From assembly GCF_011421595.1 (NCBI RefSeq), contig NZ_WTLH01000008.1, positions 1-64,000 of the forward strand: a DNA stretch of 64,000 nucleotides, read 5' to 3'. Origin of the DNA: Streptomyces sp. YIM 98790 (lineage in GTDB: Bacteria > Actinomycetota > Actinomycetes > Streptomycetales > Streptomycetaceae). Of this stretch, positions 52,342-62,839 are shown piece by piece; position 1 is the first letter of the stretch, and each line of letters starts with the position of its first letter. Both the position numbers and the translations under genes were made by a program. The notes beneath the pieces were generated by a model. It had not been told where the DNA came from, ran no database searches, and saw only the letters and a program-made list of their open reading frames with translations.

Positions 52342-53393
52342 ATGTCCGCCGAGTCCGCCCTGCCGTCCCCGACCGGCACCGACGAGAACCCGCCCGGTCT
52401 GGAACTGGCGCGGCTGCGCGCGCACCTGGACGAGGCGTGCCCCGGCCTGGTGCGCGGCCCGCTGACCGCACGGCTGATGCCCGGCGGCCGCTCCAACCTG
52501 ACCTACGGCGTGACGGACGGCACCGGGCAGTGGGTGGTGCGCCGGCCGCCCCTCGGCCATGTGCTGGCCACTGCCCACGACATGGGCCGCGAGTACCGGG
52601 TGATCAGCGCGCTGGCCCCCACCGAGGTCCCGGTGCCCGGGGCGGTGCTGCTCTGCGAGGACACCGAGGTGACGGGCGCCCCGTTCTATGTGATGGAGCA
52701 TGTGCCGGGCACCCCGTACCGCACCGCGCGGCAGCTCGCCGAGCTGGGACCGGAGCGCACCCGGGCCGCGGTGCTGCACCTGGTGGACACCCTGGTGGCG
52801 CTGCACGCCGTGGACCCGGAGGCGGTCGGCCTGGGCGACTTCGGCCGCCCGGAGGGTTTCCTGGAGCGCCAGCTGCGCCGCTGGGGCAAACAGCTCGACG
52901 CCTCCCGCAGCCGGGAGCTGCCCGGGATCGACGAACTGCACGCCACCCTCACCCGGATGCTGCCCCGCTCCCCCGCGCCGGCCGTGGTGCACGGCGACTA
53001 CCGGCTGGACAATGTGCTGCTCGGCGCGGACGACCGGATCAACGCGGTGCTCGACTGGGAGATGTCCACGCTCGGCGACCCGCTCACCGACCTCGGTCTG
53101 CTCGTGATGTACACCTCGCTGCGCCGCCTGCCCGGCGTGCCGGTGACCGACAGCGGCCACGCCCCCGGCCACCCGGACGCCGCCGAGCTGGTCGAGCGCT
53201 ACGCGTCCGGCTCCGGCCGCGACACCGGCCGGATCGCCTGGTACGCGGCCTTCGCCTACTTCAAGCTCGCGGTGATTCTGGAGGGTATCCACTACCGGTA
53301 CACCCTCGGCCAGACGGTCGGCGCGGGCTTCGACCGGATCGGAGAACTGGTGCCGGTCTTCATCGAGGACGGCCTCGCCACCCTGCGGAAGGG

Positions 53394-53397
<4 letters not shown>
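52342..53397 (+). CDS. APH-fold phosphotransferase linked to acyl-CoA dehydrogenase
   Basis: 351 residues of the aminoglycoside-phosphotransferase/choline-kinase fold, the type fused to acyl-CoA dehydrogenases in eukaryotic ACAD10/11. Markers: GGRSNLTYGV (about 49-58), HGDYRLDNVLLG (catalytic loop) and VLDWEMSTLGDP (metal Asp). In this family phosphorylation of a 4-hydroxyacyl-CoA prepares it for dehydrogenase action; that role is inferred here from gene order. The ATG lies behind AGGAGC and its stop overlaps the dehydrogenase start. Confidence 0.9.
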
Positions 53398-54629
<1,232 letters not shown>

Positions 54630-54818
54630 GCCGTTCCGCCCCGCACCGCGCACTCCCGTCCAGGACAGGGCGGGGCAGGAGGACAGCACCGGAGCCTCCG
54701 CCCCGCCCCGCACACCTGCTGGCACCCGCCCCACGTCGCGGCGCTGGCACGGCAGGGACGGAACCGTCGGCAAGTCCAGCCAGAACACCGCGTCTTCATG
54801 CGCCTCGCGGCCCGGGAG

Positions 54819-55081
54819 ACTTGCTCCGGACACTGCTGGAGGCGGTGCCCTACCCGTGGCTCGTGGTGATTCCGGACGACGCCCAGGTGCTGCTCCAGCG
54901 CGGGCTGGCCAGGGCGCGGGAGAGCGCGTACGGGGCCTTCTGCGACGGCCTCCGGCAGTACGGCCAAGGTACGCAACCCCATGCGTGCACCGACGTCGGT
55001 GGTGGCCCCGGTCGAGCAGCGAACCTTCCAGCTCTACTGCGACGTGATCACGGAGAGGCTGGACCAGACAGCCGGGGGTGA
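54819..55081 (+). pseudogene. Frameshifted gene remnant, family unknown
   Basis: One frame (about 54820-54970) reads LLRTLLEAVPYPWLVVIPDD then QVLLQRGLARARESAYGAFC; a second frame from about 54980 continues with VVAPVEQRTFQLYCDVITER. Each is protein-like but they do not join, which suggests a small decayed gene. The remainder of 54630-55245 (616 bp) shows no intact gene. Confidence 0.4.
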
Positions 55082-55245
55082 TCACCACGTAGCGCCTGCC
55101 CGCCCACCGAGCCACGCTCCCACCGGACCGGTGCACCCCGGACACAGCCTCTTCCGCTCAGACGGCCATGCCCTCGTACAGGGACAGGAACGCCGACCGG
55201 AAGTGGCGGCGACAGGCACATGCGGTCAGCGCCCGGCAGAGCTAC

Positions 55246-57996
55246 TCACTGCCGTGGCCGCCAGAGCACCTTCGCCCTGCGTTCGCTGCCGAAGCCGAGA
55301 CCGTGCCGGTAGATCTCGGCCACCCAGTATCGGCCGTCGCTGCCCCGGACGAAGACCCCGGACTCCACCAGAAAGTCGGCTTCCTCGGCCGAGATCCCGA
55401 CCTCGTCCAGCCCGAACGGCACGGTCACAGGGCGCCGTACTTTCCGCAGCCGGTCCAACAGCGCTCCGACCTCCTGGTTCTCCTGCCGGATCGAGTCGAT
55501 CTTGTTCGTACTGCACGCGAGGAGTGCCTTGCGCATGGCTCCGGGTACCAGGACACGGTCATCCCAGGTTGTCTGGGGGATGGACAGCTTCGCCGCCTCT
55601 GCCAGGAACATCACCACATCCCTGGCCTGTACCTGGTCCTTGAAGTCCCCGAGCGCGGCGGGCACCCAGAGGTGGGAGCGTGCCTCCTTGGACTTCTCCG
55701 TTCCCATCTTCCAGCCCCATACCGGAGTCAGGGCCTTCACCAGCTCGTCGTAGGACAACTCCGTGATGTCGGATGCCAACAGGGGAACGGGCAGCGCCTC
55801 GGCGTGTGCCGTCACCCACAGGGCGAGCCGAAGTGCCTCGTCCTTGTTCCAGCGCAGTGCGTAGGGTTCGTAACGTGCCAGAAGCTGTCCGCTGTTCTGA
55901 CGGACTGCCCGCGTCACCAGGTCCTGGCGGACGAAGATCACCAGCCCGTAGGGACGTCCCCGCAGCGAACGCAGCCAGGCGAGCACGTCGATCAGCAGCA
56001 CGCGCAGGGCGGTGCGCTTCGGCTCGTCGTCGATCGACTGCAGCAGGTCCTCCAGCCCATCGATGACGAACACCGCCTGTGCCCCCCGTCGGCCGAGCTC
56101 GGTAAGGGCGGCTTCCGCGCCGCCTTCGCCCAGCACCGGTACACCCGCCGCAGCGGCCAGGCATTCGAGCCACAGACGCCGCCATCCCAGTTCGTCCTGC
56201 GGGGAGAGTGTCGCGAGCCCACTCTTCAGCCGGTCCTTCAGCTCCTGGGACGTGTCGGCCCGGACCTTCCTCCCACCATGGCTCTGGGCGAACACGTCCC
56301 GCAGATCCTGCGTCGTGAGGCCGTCATACTCCAGGTTGTCCGACTCCAGCACCGGAACGATGGGCAGCGGTCCCTGGGCACCTTCGATGCCCGAGGCACG
56401 CGTGAACTCGTCCCAGGACCGCGCCGCACAGGCCTTGGCATACATGAATGTCTTCCCGGCTCCCTTGGCACCCACCACGAGCGCCAGGGGCGGCTCCGTA
56501 CGGTGGTCCCCCAGCAGTCTGCGCAGAGGATCGGTCACCAGAAATCCGCCGGCCGAGGCCATACCCTCCCGCTCGGCGTAGACGAGCCGGCCGGCGGTTT
56601 CCGCCAGTCTGCCGCGAAGCGTGGTGCAGTCGGCGACCGACAGCGGTTCCCGGGCCACGGCCGCAGCCGGGGAGGCTGTCGGCATGATCGGCTCCAGGAC
56701 CCCGGCCACATGACAGCTCTCCAGCACCCGGAGCACTGCGTCCCACGAGGACGGCAGCGCGAGCAGTTCCTCACGAAAAGGGCTGAGAAGGGGGCGGGAC
56801 AGGAGATCGCTGTCCACACTGCCGGCGATACCTGTTTCCGTCGCCCGTTTCCCGTCCGGCTCCCTGAGCGACGCGAACAGTGCGCTGCCCAGTTCCTCAC
56901 GAGTGCGTTCCGCCTGCTCCTCGTGGGCGTCCTGCCGGTACTGGGTGATGATCACGGCGCTCGCCGGGTCGATGCCCCGCAGCGTGGGGGCGCGGTGACC
57001 GAGCTGTCGCAGCAGCCTCTCCGTTCCGGCGAGCGACTGATGACTCAGAGTGGTAACGAAAATGCGCTGGACCCGAGGGTCGAGCAGCACCGGTGCGGAC
57101 AGCTCGGTCGCCCCGGCACGCAGATCAATGATCACGGCGTCCGCGGCGGTCTGGACGGCGAGCGCCGCGAGCGCTTCGGTCAGGAAGTACGGTGACCGGC
57201 CCGGTGCGAGCAGATCGGCCGGATCAATCCGAGGTGGGCCGAGCAGCGGCCGCCGGCTGGCGGGGACCACGGTCACCCATCCCACGCCGGTATACCGTCC
57301 CACCCGCTGATTCGGCAGATACTTGGCGGCGATCTCCACGGCCGTTGCCCAGCCGCCGTCCTCGTCGCCCTGCAACAGGGCAAGCAGGTCCTCGAAACAG
57401 AAGTCGAGCTGGCCGCCCTGGGCCCGGTGCATCCAGGTGATCCCGGGAGCTTCGAGATCGGCGTCGATGAGCAGCACCCTGGCACCACGCCTGGCCATGG
57501 CATCGGCCATGGCCACCGCATGGACCGTGCGCCCGACTCCGCCCTTGAAGGAGTGGAAGGCCACAAGCTGTACGTCATGGGCGAATTGCTCGGTGGCGGG
57601 CCGTTCCAGCGCGTGTGCCAACTGCGGAGTGAGGTGCTTCTCCCGCAGCAGCGGAACGCGCGGGGGTTGCTCCAGGCCGTCCTGCGCAGCGCTGAGAACG
57701 ACGGGCATGCCGGTGAACTCGGTTGTCCGCGGGTCGTCGAGCCTGAGCATGAGCGTCTCGTTCTGCCACTCGGTCGACCCCGCTCCGAACGCCTCGTCCA
57801 GCCACTGCTGCACGTCCTGGGCGGCCGTCCCGGGGAGGACAACGAGTTCAAGACCGTCCCACCAGCCGTCTGCCGCGCACAGCCAACCGGGCCACTTGCG
57901 GGCGGTGGCCAGCAGAGCCAGGTGCTCTTCCACATCCACCCAGGTGAACAAGTGCTCCGGAGGAGTGGGCTCCTCGAGTGCGATCGGCTCGGCCAT
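55246..57996 (-). CDS. KGGVGR-motif ParA-like / P-loop double NTPase
   Basis: 916 residues. N-terminal domain about 15-140 of unknown fold. A ParA/MinD-like NTPase (about 142-420) has a deviant Walker A FHSFKGGVGRT (Lys151) and LLIDADLEAPG (175-185), but DLRAG at 291 where ParA has DxPPG. A second P-loop, VVGAKGAGKT (507-516), with a Walker B-like AVFVIDGLEDLL, starts a STAND/KAP-like module (about 490-720). The C-terminal 200 residues are helical with a final winged-helix-like part. GC is visibly lower than the flanks. Encoded 18 bp after a HEPN-like gene. A conflict or defence role is inference. Confidence 0.8.
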   Translation of the reverse strand: MAEPIALEEPTPPEHLFTWVDVEEHLALLATARKWPGWLCAADGWWDGLELVVLPGTAAQDVQQWLDEAFGAGSTEWQNETLMLRLDDPRTTEFTGMPVVLSAAQDGLEQPPRVPLLREKHLTPQLAHALERPATEQFAHDVQLVAFHSFKGGVGRTVHAVAMADAMARRGARVLLIDADLEAPGITWMHRAQGGQLDFCFEDLLALLQGDEDGGWATAVEIAAKYLPNQRVGRYTGVGWVTVVPASRRPLLGPPRIDPADLLAPGRSPYFLTEALAALAVQTAADAVIIDLRAGATELSAPVLLDPRVQRIFVTTLSHQSLAGTERLLRQLGHRAPTLRGIDPASAVIITQYRQDAHEEQAERTREELGSALFASLREPDGKRATETGIAGSVDSDLLSRPLLSPFREELLALPSSWDAVLRVLESCHVAGVLEPIMPTASPAAAVAREPLSVADCTTLRGRLAETAGRLVYAEREGMASAGGFLVTDPLRRLLGDHRTEPPLALVVGAKGAGKTFMYAKACAARSWDEFTRASGIEGAQGPLPIVPVLESDNLEYDGLTTQDLRDVFAQSHGGRKVRADTSQELKDRLKSGLATLSPQDELGWRRLWLECLAAAAGVPVLGEGGAEAALTELGRRGAQAVFVIDGLEDLLQSIDDEPKRTALRVLLIDVLAWLRSLRGRPYGLVIFVRQDLVTRAVRQNSGQLLARYEPYALRWNKDEALRLALWVTAHAEALPVPLLASDITELSYDELVKALTPVWGWKMGTEKSKEARSHLWVPAALGDFKDQVQARDVVMFLAEAAKLSIPQTTWDDRVLVPGAMRKALLACSTNKIDSIRQENQEVGALLDRLRKVRRPVTVPFGLDEVGISAEEADFLVESGVFVRGSDGRYWVAEIYRHGLGFGSERRAKVLWRPRQ

Positions 57997-58014
57997 GACC
58001 TCGAACTTCTCCCT

Positions 58015-58437
58015 CTAGTCCTGCTCGCACCAGCTGATCAGAGCGCGGAGCGCGTCCTGGGCTTCCTTCTCGTCAGCCGCGTCAAGCCTTGCACCATAGC
58101 GCCACGCCTGGTGCAGATCGGCCAGGGCGAGGGTGCCGCGCGTGGAAGGGTGCAGTTTGCAGCTCTGCAGACGGTCGAGGCGCGCACCAAGGGCTCGGGG
58201 CAGCCCGAGCTGTTTGGCCAGCCGGCGCAGGTCATGGGTGGGCTCCAGCAATGAGGAATCGCGGTGGCCGTGCCGGACGAGCAGCCGCTCCTTGAGCCCG
58301 CACTCCGTGGCGTAGAACAGCAGAAGACAGACCGTGGCAACGTCCCCGAGGCCGCTGTCGGAGCTGATCGCATCGGCGGAGTCCCGCAACTGGTCCCGTC
58401 TCCTCCGGAGCGCCTTCGCCCCCACCGCAAGCACCAT
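58015..58437 (-). CDS. HEPN-like small protein, partner of the KGGVGR NTPase
   Basis: 140 residues, all helical. The pattern FYATECGLKERLLVRHGH ... THDLRRLAKQL ... WRYGARLDAADEKEAQDALRALI follows HEPN domains (a conserved helix with ECGLK, then THDL, then a W-RY turn). The canonical R-x4-6-H ribonuclease motif is not seen in the last helix, where RYGARL stands, so nuclease activity is uncertain. ATG 58437. First gene of a two-gene operon with the NTPase. Confidence 0.7.
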   Translation of the reverse strand: MVLAVGAKALRRRRDQLRDSADAISSDSGLGDVATVCLLLFYATECGLKERLLVRHGHRDSSLLEPTHDLRRLAKQLGLPRALGARLDRLQSCKLHPSTRGTLALADLHQAWRYGARLDAADEKEAQDALRALISWCEQD

Positions 58438-58640
58438 GGTGTCATCTTGTCAGCAAAGCGTCACGACTCCGCCGCACACCGTAAGCACAGCACCCCCTCA
58501 CCACCCCGCCCAAGCCGGAGCCGAACCGCGTGGAGCAGCGGAGCCCGTGTATCTCTCCTTGCCGGAGAGAACACACGTCCGTCCGGTGACAAGCGGCTCA
58601 GTACAGCAGCGCCGACCGCCGCCTACCCCCTCACCGGAGC

Positions 58641-58790
58641 TCAGCACACCGGTGCCGGCCGCCGAGGCGAACGCCCCCAGCCGCCTCCCGGCAGGACGAG
58701 CACCGAGCCATCCCGGGCCTTGCCACCCCGGACCTTGCTGCCGCGGACCGATCGGGCGCCGGCGGGCAGGGCGGCGACCTCAAGGCAGCG
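58641..58790 (-). pseudogene. Decayed DUF397 copy A
   Basis: Minus-strand frame with LPAGARSVRGSKVRGG, an inserted KARDG, then SVLVLPGG. It matches DUF397 (VRDSK...LVF) but lacks the N-terminal half and has an insertion. Confidence 0.5.
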
Positions 58791-59109
58791 CCGTTGAGAG
58801 GTGGGACGTTCTTCACGGCGACCCCGCGCGCACCCAGTGATACCCCTGATCACGAACAGTCCGCAGTCGAGCGGTCCGCGAGCGATGCAGGCCACGGTGT
58901 GATGGCCGCCCATCGCATGCGCGCGTACTCCACCGTATGACTCCCGGCGCTCGCTGCGTACGGAGTGCCGGCCCCGGACAGCCACCGGGCGATGGCGGAC
59001 ACCGCGGAGGGCGGCAGCAGCCGCCGCATCATCTCCGCGTCCAGCGCGTCCGCGAGATCCTGCCGCTGCCGGACACGGACACCGACACGCTGATACCGGA
59101 GTCCAGCAG

Positions 59110-59245
59110 GCCCGTGCTGGGCGCCGAGGCGAATGCCTCCCGCGCGCCTCCCGGCAGGACGAGCGCCGAGCCGCCCCGCACCTTGCTGTCACGGACAGCG
59201 CGGGCACCGGCGGGCAAGGCGGCGAGGTCCGGGTTGGGGCGAGGG
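59110..59245 (-). pseudogene. Decayed DUF397 copy B
   Basis: ALPAGARAVRDSKVRGGSAL, then VLPGGAREAFA: closer to the DUF397 core than copy A and a direct repeat of it 450 bp away. No start codon or N-terminal domain. Confidence 0.5.
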
Positions 59246-59446
59246 GCACGTCGACGGCGTTGCGCAGTCGACCTGCTCGTTGGTCCCCGCAACGATCACG
59301 AGCTGGTGGTCTGCGGAGGTCAGGTGTCCGGTGACCCGGACCACGAGCGCGGACTTGCCGACGCCGGGCGGTGAGTCCACCACGACGCCCCGGCCGGGCA
59401 CCGTGCCGAGGCTGGAAAGAATCCCAGCCGCGGTGTTCCCGCGCAT
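59240..59446 (-). pseudogene. Truncated P-loop ATPase/helicase fragment
   Basis: RGVVVDSPPGVGKSALVVRV, then TSADHQLVIVAGTNEQVD, is the N-terminal ATPase core of a streptomycete AAA/helicase protein (usually GVVVDSPPGAGKST...AQTNEQVDDL). It breaks off right at NEQVD and runs into the DUF397 remnant. Region 58438-59513 otherwise contains no intact gene; it reads as rearrangement debris at the edge of the low-GC insertion. Confidence 0.55.
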
Positions 59447-59513
59447 CCCCCGCGGGCGCGCGGAGCCGGCCGCCGCGTCCGCCCGCGACGGCCGGGGAAC
59501 CGCAGCACGCGAG

Positions 59514-60503
59514 TCAGCCGGCGGGGAGGATGGCGATACGGCCGGTGGTGATGCCGTCGGCGACCCGCTGGACGGCGTCGGCGGCGCCGGACAGCGGCAG
59601 CCGCTCGCTGATCAGCGGGCGGATCGCGCCCTTGGCGGCCAGTGCGGTGAGCTCCCGGTGGCAGGCGGGCACCGACTCCGGGTCCCGCTGCCGGTACAGC
59701 CCCCAGTGCAGGCCCAGAATCGAGTAGTTCTTCACCAGCGCGTGGTTCAGTCCGGGGGTCGGGATGGTGCCGCTGGCGAAGCCGACGACGATGATCCGGC
59801 CCTCGAAGGCGACGCACTTGGCCGACTGGGCGTACGCCTGGCCGCCCACCGGGTCGTAGATCACGTCCGCGCCACGCCCGCCGGTGGCCTCCTTCACCGC
59901 GGCGACCACGTCGTCCTCGCGACGGTCGATGACCATGTCGCAGCCCAGCTCACGGGCGGTGGCGGCCTTGTCCGGCCCGCCGACCACGCCGATCACCCGG
60001 GCCCCGGCGGCCCGCCCGAGCTGGACCGCGGCGCTTCCCACGCCGCCCGCCGCCGCATGCACCAGCAGGGTCTCCCCCGCCGCCAGCCGGGCCCGGCGGT
60101 GCAGGCCGAACCAGCCGGTCTGGTAGCCGATGTAGAGGGCGGCGGCCTCGGCGTCGTCCAGTTCCTCCGGGGCCGGGTGGGCGTTGTCCGCGGCGACCAG
60201 GGCGTACTCGGCGAAGGCGCCGCTGGGGAGCACGGGCTGCCCGATGATCCGGCTGCCGGATGCCGGGCCCTGGGCGCCGGGTCCCGCCGCCTCCACCGTG
60301 CCGCACAGCTCCACGCCGGGGGTGAACGGCAGCGGCGGGCGGACCTGGTACAGGCCGCGGGCCAGCAGCGCGTCGGGGAAGTTGACGGCGGCGGCGCGGA
60401 CCCGGACCAGCAGCTCGCCGGGACCGGGTTCCGGCCGGGCGGTCTCCTCCAGCCGCATCACCGCCGCGGGTTCGCCGTTCTCATGGACTCGCCAAGCCTG
60501 CAC
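59514..60503 (-). CDS. Zinc-type NADPH:quinone oxidoreductase family protein
   Basis: 329-residue MDR-superfamily reductase. GroES-like N-terminal half (VQAWRVHENGEP to about 120) and nucleotide fold with AAAGGVGSAAVQLGRAAGARVIG (about 142-164). It lacks the structural zinc cysteines, as usual in the quinone reductase branch. The start GTG at 60503 follows GAAAGGTG. It lies downstream of the TetR and SDR genes on the same strand (74-bp gap) and may be cotranscribed, possibly acting on enoyl-CoA or quinone substrates. Confidence 0.9.
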   Translation of the reverse strand: MQAWRVHENGEPAAVMRLEETARPEPGPGELLVRVRAAAVNFPDALLARGLYQVRPPLPFTPGVELCGTVEAAGPGAQGPASGSRIIGQPVLPSGAFAEYALVAADNAHPAPEELDDAEAAALYIGYQTGWFGLHRRARLAAGETLLVHAAAGGVGSAAVQLGRAAGARVIGVVGGPDKAATARELGCDMVIDRREDDVVAAVKEATGGRGADVIYDPVGGQAYAQSAKCVAFEGRIIVVGFASGTIPTPGLNHALVKNYSILGLHWGLYRQRDPESVPACHRELTALAAKGAIRPLISERLPLSGAADAVQRVADGITTGRIAILPAG

Positions 60504-60577
60504 GGAATCACCTTTCGCATGGGGTACGGACGGGGACGGCCACCCGGGCGGAACAGCGGGCCGGGCCGCCGGCGGGC

Positions 60578-61168
60578 TCAGGGACGGAGCGAGCGCATCA
60601 GCAGATCGGCCAGGTGGTCGCCGATCTCCTGCGGGGACATCGGCCCCTCGGGCCGGTACCACTGGCTGAGCTGGTGCACGGCACCGAAGTGGTAGGACAC
60701 CACCAGGTCGGCCGGGGTGGCCCGGGAGAAGATGCCGGCCTCCTGGCCCTCCTCGATCAGCGCCCGGAACCGCTCGTGGTAGCGGCGCCGCTCGGCCCGG
60801 ACCTTCTTGAGCTGCTCCGGGCCGAGCTGATGCATGGAGCGGAAGAAGATGGTGGCGTCGTCGATGTTCTCGATGCTGCTGACCACCACGTCCGCGGCGG
60901 CGGCGCGCAGCCGTTCGGCCACCGGGGCGTCCGAGTCGGCCACCGCGTCCAGGCGCTGCTTCTGGAGCCGCAGCAGCCGCCCGTAGATCTCGTGCAGCAG
61001 GTCGTCCTTGGACCCGAAGTAGTGGTACAGCGCCCCCTTGGTGACGCCGGCGGCATCCACGATCTCCTGGACCGAGGTCCGCTCGTAGCCTCGTTCGGCG
61101 AACAGCCGGGTGGCAATGGCCAGCAGCCGCTGCGGTACTTCCCCGCGTCCCCCGTTCCTCTGAGCCAT
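60578..61168 (-). CDS. TetR/AcrR regulator of the acyl-CoA cluster
   Basis: 196 residues. Helix-turn-helix LFAERGYERTSVQEIVDAAGVTKGALYHYFGSKDDLLHEI (about 22-62, split here into known TetR helices). ATG 61168 is 5 bp after the SDR stop and is preceded by AAGGTGACC. The protein resembles the KstR/FadR-like TetR group by context. Likely ligand is an acyl-CoA; likely operators are the CCGACYGGT dyads at 52193 and 62027. Confidence 0.88.
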   Translation of the reverse strand: MAQRNGGRGEVPQRLLAIATRLFAERGYERTSVQEIVDAAGVTKGALYHYFGSKDDLLHEIYGRLLRLQKQRLDAVADSDAPVAERLRAAAADVVVSSIENIDDATIFFRSMHQLGPEQLKKVRAERRRYHERFRALIEEGQEAGIFSRATPADLVVSYHFGAVHQLSQWYRPEGPMSPQEIGDHLADLLMRSLRP

Positions 61169-61173
61169 CCCGG

Positions 61174-61941
61174 TCACCTTTCGAGCTTCTGCTGGATGCG
61201 GTTCATCGCGCCCAGCCATGAGTCACGGTCCGTGGCGCGGGCGGTAGCGTACTCGGCGACCTGGGGGTGGGGCAGAATCAGGAACCGCTCCTCGGCGATG
61301 CCGGCCAGCACGGCGTCGGCCACCTCGGAGGGCTCGATGGCGTTGGGGGTGAGCACCAGGTCCCCGGCCCGGCCGGAGCCCTCCAGCATGGCGGTGCGCA
61401 CGCCCTGCGGGCAGACCGCGTGCACGGCGATACCGCGGTGGCGGTAGGTGAGGGAGAGCCACTCGGCGAAGGAGAGCGCGGCGTGCTTGGTCACGCTGTA
61501 CGGCGCGGCGCCGACCATGGTGAGCAGTCCGGCGGCGGAGACGGTGGCGACGAACCGGCCGCTGTCCCGTTCCAGCCACTCGGGCAGCAGATCGCGGGCG
61601 GCGCGGACATGGGCCATCACATTGACGTCCCAGGAGCGGGCCCAGTCGTCCTCGGCCGCGTCGGGGCCGCCGCCCAGGGCGATGCCGGCGTTCGCGCAGA
61701 AGACGTCGACGGAACCGCCGAGAGCCTCCCGGGCCCGGGGCACCACCAGGGAGGCGTCGCCGGGCACGGCCACGCCGCCGATCTCGGCGGCGACCCGCTC
61801 GGCGGCCCCGGCGTCGATGTCGTTGACCGCCACCCGGGCGCCCTCGCGGGCGAAGCTCCGGGCCAGTGCCGCACCGATGCCGGCGCCGCCTCCGGTCACC
61901 ACCACGGCGGCGTCGCGCAGCATGTCCTTCGGTGTCCCCAT
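61174..61941 (-). CDS. Short-chain dehydrogenase/reductase
   Basis: 255 residues: cofactor motif TGGGAGIGAAL (about 15-25), NAGIA, catalytic S-x-Y-S-V-T-K (YSVTKHA) and a PxGVRT ending. Classical SDR, probably acting on a hydroxyacyl-CoA or alcohol. ATG 61941 is preferred over the GTG one codon upstream. Divergent from MaoC across 238 bp with two TetR-type operators. Confidence 0.9.
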   Translation of the reverse strand: MGTPKDMLRDAAVVVTGGGAGIGAALARSFAREGARVAVNDIDAGAAERVAAEIGGVAVPGDASLVVPRAREALGGSVDVFCANAGIALGGGPDAAEDDWARSWDVNVMAHVRAARDLLPEWLERDSGRFVATVSAAGLLTMVGAAPYSVTKHAALSFAEWLSLTYRHRGIAVHAVCPQGVRTAMLEGSGRAGDLVLTPNAIEPSEVADAVLAGIAEERFLILPHPQVAEYATARATDRDSWLGAMNRIQQKLER

Positions 61942-62026
61942 CACTACGGCCCCTTCGCCACTCGGTCCTGCATACGGTCCTGCATACGGTCACGGATCGG
62001 CGGCCCTGGCCCGGCCGCGGGCACAG

Positions 62027-62043
62027 ACTAACCGGTCGGTATG
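62027..62043. promoter_or_regulatory. TetR-type operator in the SDR-MaoC divergent region
   Basis: ACTAACCGGTCGGTATG; its minus-strand reading CATACCGACCGGTTAGT matches the site at 52189-52208 at most positions. Confidence 0.6.
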
Positions 62044-62112
62044 GATGGTGGAAGACACACGCGGCGGCGTTGACAGAGTGCCCAACCGCGAGAATCCTGA
62101 ACGGGCATGCTG

Positions 62113-62127
62113 AGCAAGCGCTTAGCT
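62113..62127. promoter_or_regulatory. Second TetR-type dyad near the MaoC promoter
   Basis: AGCAAGCGCTTAGCT, core AAGCGCTT, overlapping the likely -10 region of the MaoC gene. Similar in layout to KstR2-type sites (AnCAAGnnCTTGnT), one position off. Confidence 0.5.
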
Positions 62128-62179
62128 AGCCTACTCCCGTACGTTCACGCCCACCACCCTGCACAGGAGGCAACCGACC

Positions 62180-62641
62180 ATGGCCGAGCCACGGGTCTTC
62201 ACATCGGCCGACGAACTGCGCGCGGCGGTCGGTGAGGAATTCGGTCCCAGCGACTGGCTGGAGGTCGACCAGAAGCGGATCGACCTGTTCGCCGAGTCCA
62301 CCGGCGATCACCAGTGGATCCACGTCGATCCCGAGCGCGCGGCCGAGGGACCGTTCCGCACCACCATCGCCCACGGCTATCTGACCCTGTCCCTGCTGCC
62401 GGTGCTGGTGCCGCAGACGCTCCGCGTCGAGGGCGTCAGGATGGGCGTCAACTACGGCACGAACAAGGTGCGTTTCCCCTCCCCGGTGCCGGCCGGCTCC
62501 CGGGTGCGCGCCCGGGCGGCGCTGCTGGAGGTCACGGACGTGCCCGGCGGCGTGCAGGTCACCCTGCGGGTCACGGTGGAACGGGAGGGCGGCGAGAAGC
62601 TGGCCTGCGTGGCGGAGAGCGTCTCCCGCTACTACCTCTAG
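62180..62641 (+). CDS. MaoC-family dehydratase
   Basis: 153-residue hot-dog fold hydratase. Catalytic D/H pair in FAESTGDHQWIHVD (about 35-48), then TTIAHGYLTLSLLP. Such enzymes hydrate enoyl-CoA to 3-hydroxyacyl-CoA, complementary to the SDR divergently encoded. ATG at 62180 follows AGGAGG. Followed by a strong hairpin. Confidence 0.93.
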   Translation: MAEPRVFTSADELRAAVGEEFGPSDWLEVDQKRIDLFAESTGDHQWIHVDPERAAEGPFRTTIAHGYLTLSLLPVLVPQTLRVEGVRMGVNYGTNKVRFPSPVPAGSRVRARAALLEVTDVPGGVQVTLRVTVEREGGEKLACVAESVSRYYL

Positions 62642-62702
62642 AGCCGCCCCGCCGCGGCGCGGCAGGGCGGGGCGGTCCCGGCGGAGGAACTGCCCAGGAC
62701 AC

Positions 62703-62744
62703 GGGGCCGGGTCCGTGCCAGGGCACGGGCACGGACCCGGCCCC
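62703..62744. terminator. 17-bp-arm hairpin after MaoC
   Basis: Arms 62703-62719 and 62728-62744, GC-rich, 8-nt loop. Lies between the convergent MaoC and SPFH genes. Confidence 0.75.
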
Positions 62745-62839
62745 GGACACGGCGGCGGGCCGGTACCGAGAGCGGGTACCGGCCCGGCCGCGCACCGGAC
62801 GTCTGCCCAGTGCGGTTCTGCTGCTCCGCTGCTCTCCTG

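Noticed and set aside
52329..52342. CebR-like box TAGGAGCGCTCCCA at the phosphotransferase start
   Set aside because: It coincides with the ribosome site and ATG (AGGAGC...ATG), so chance resemblance is likely and the gene is not involved in glucan use.
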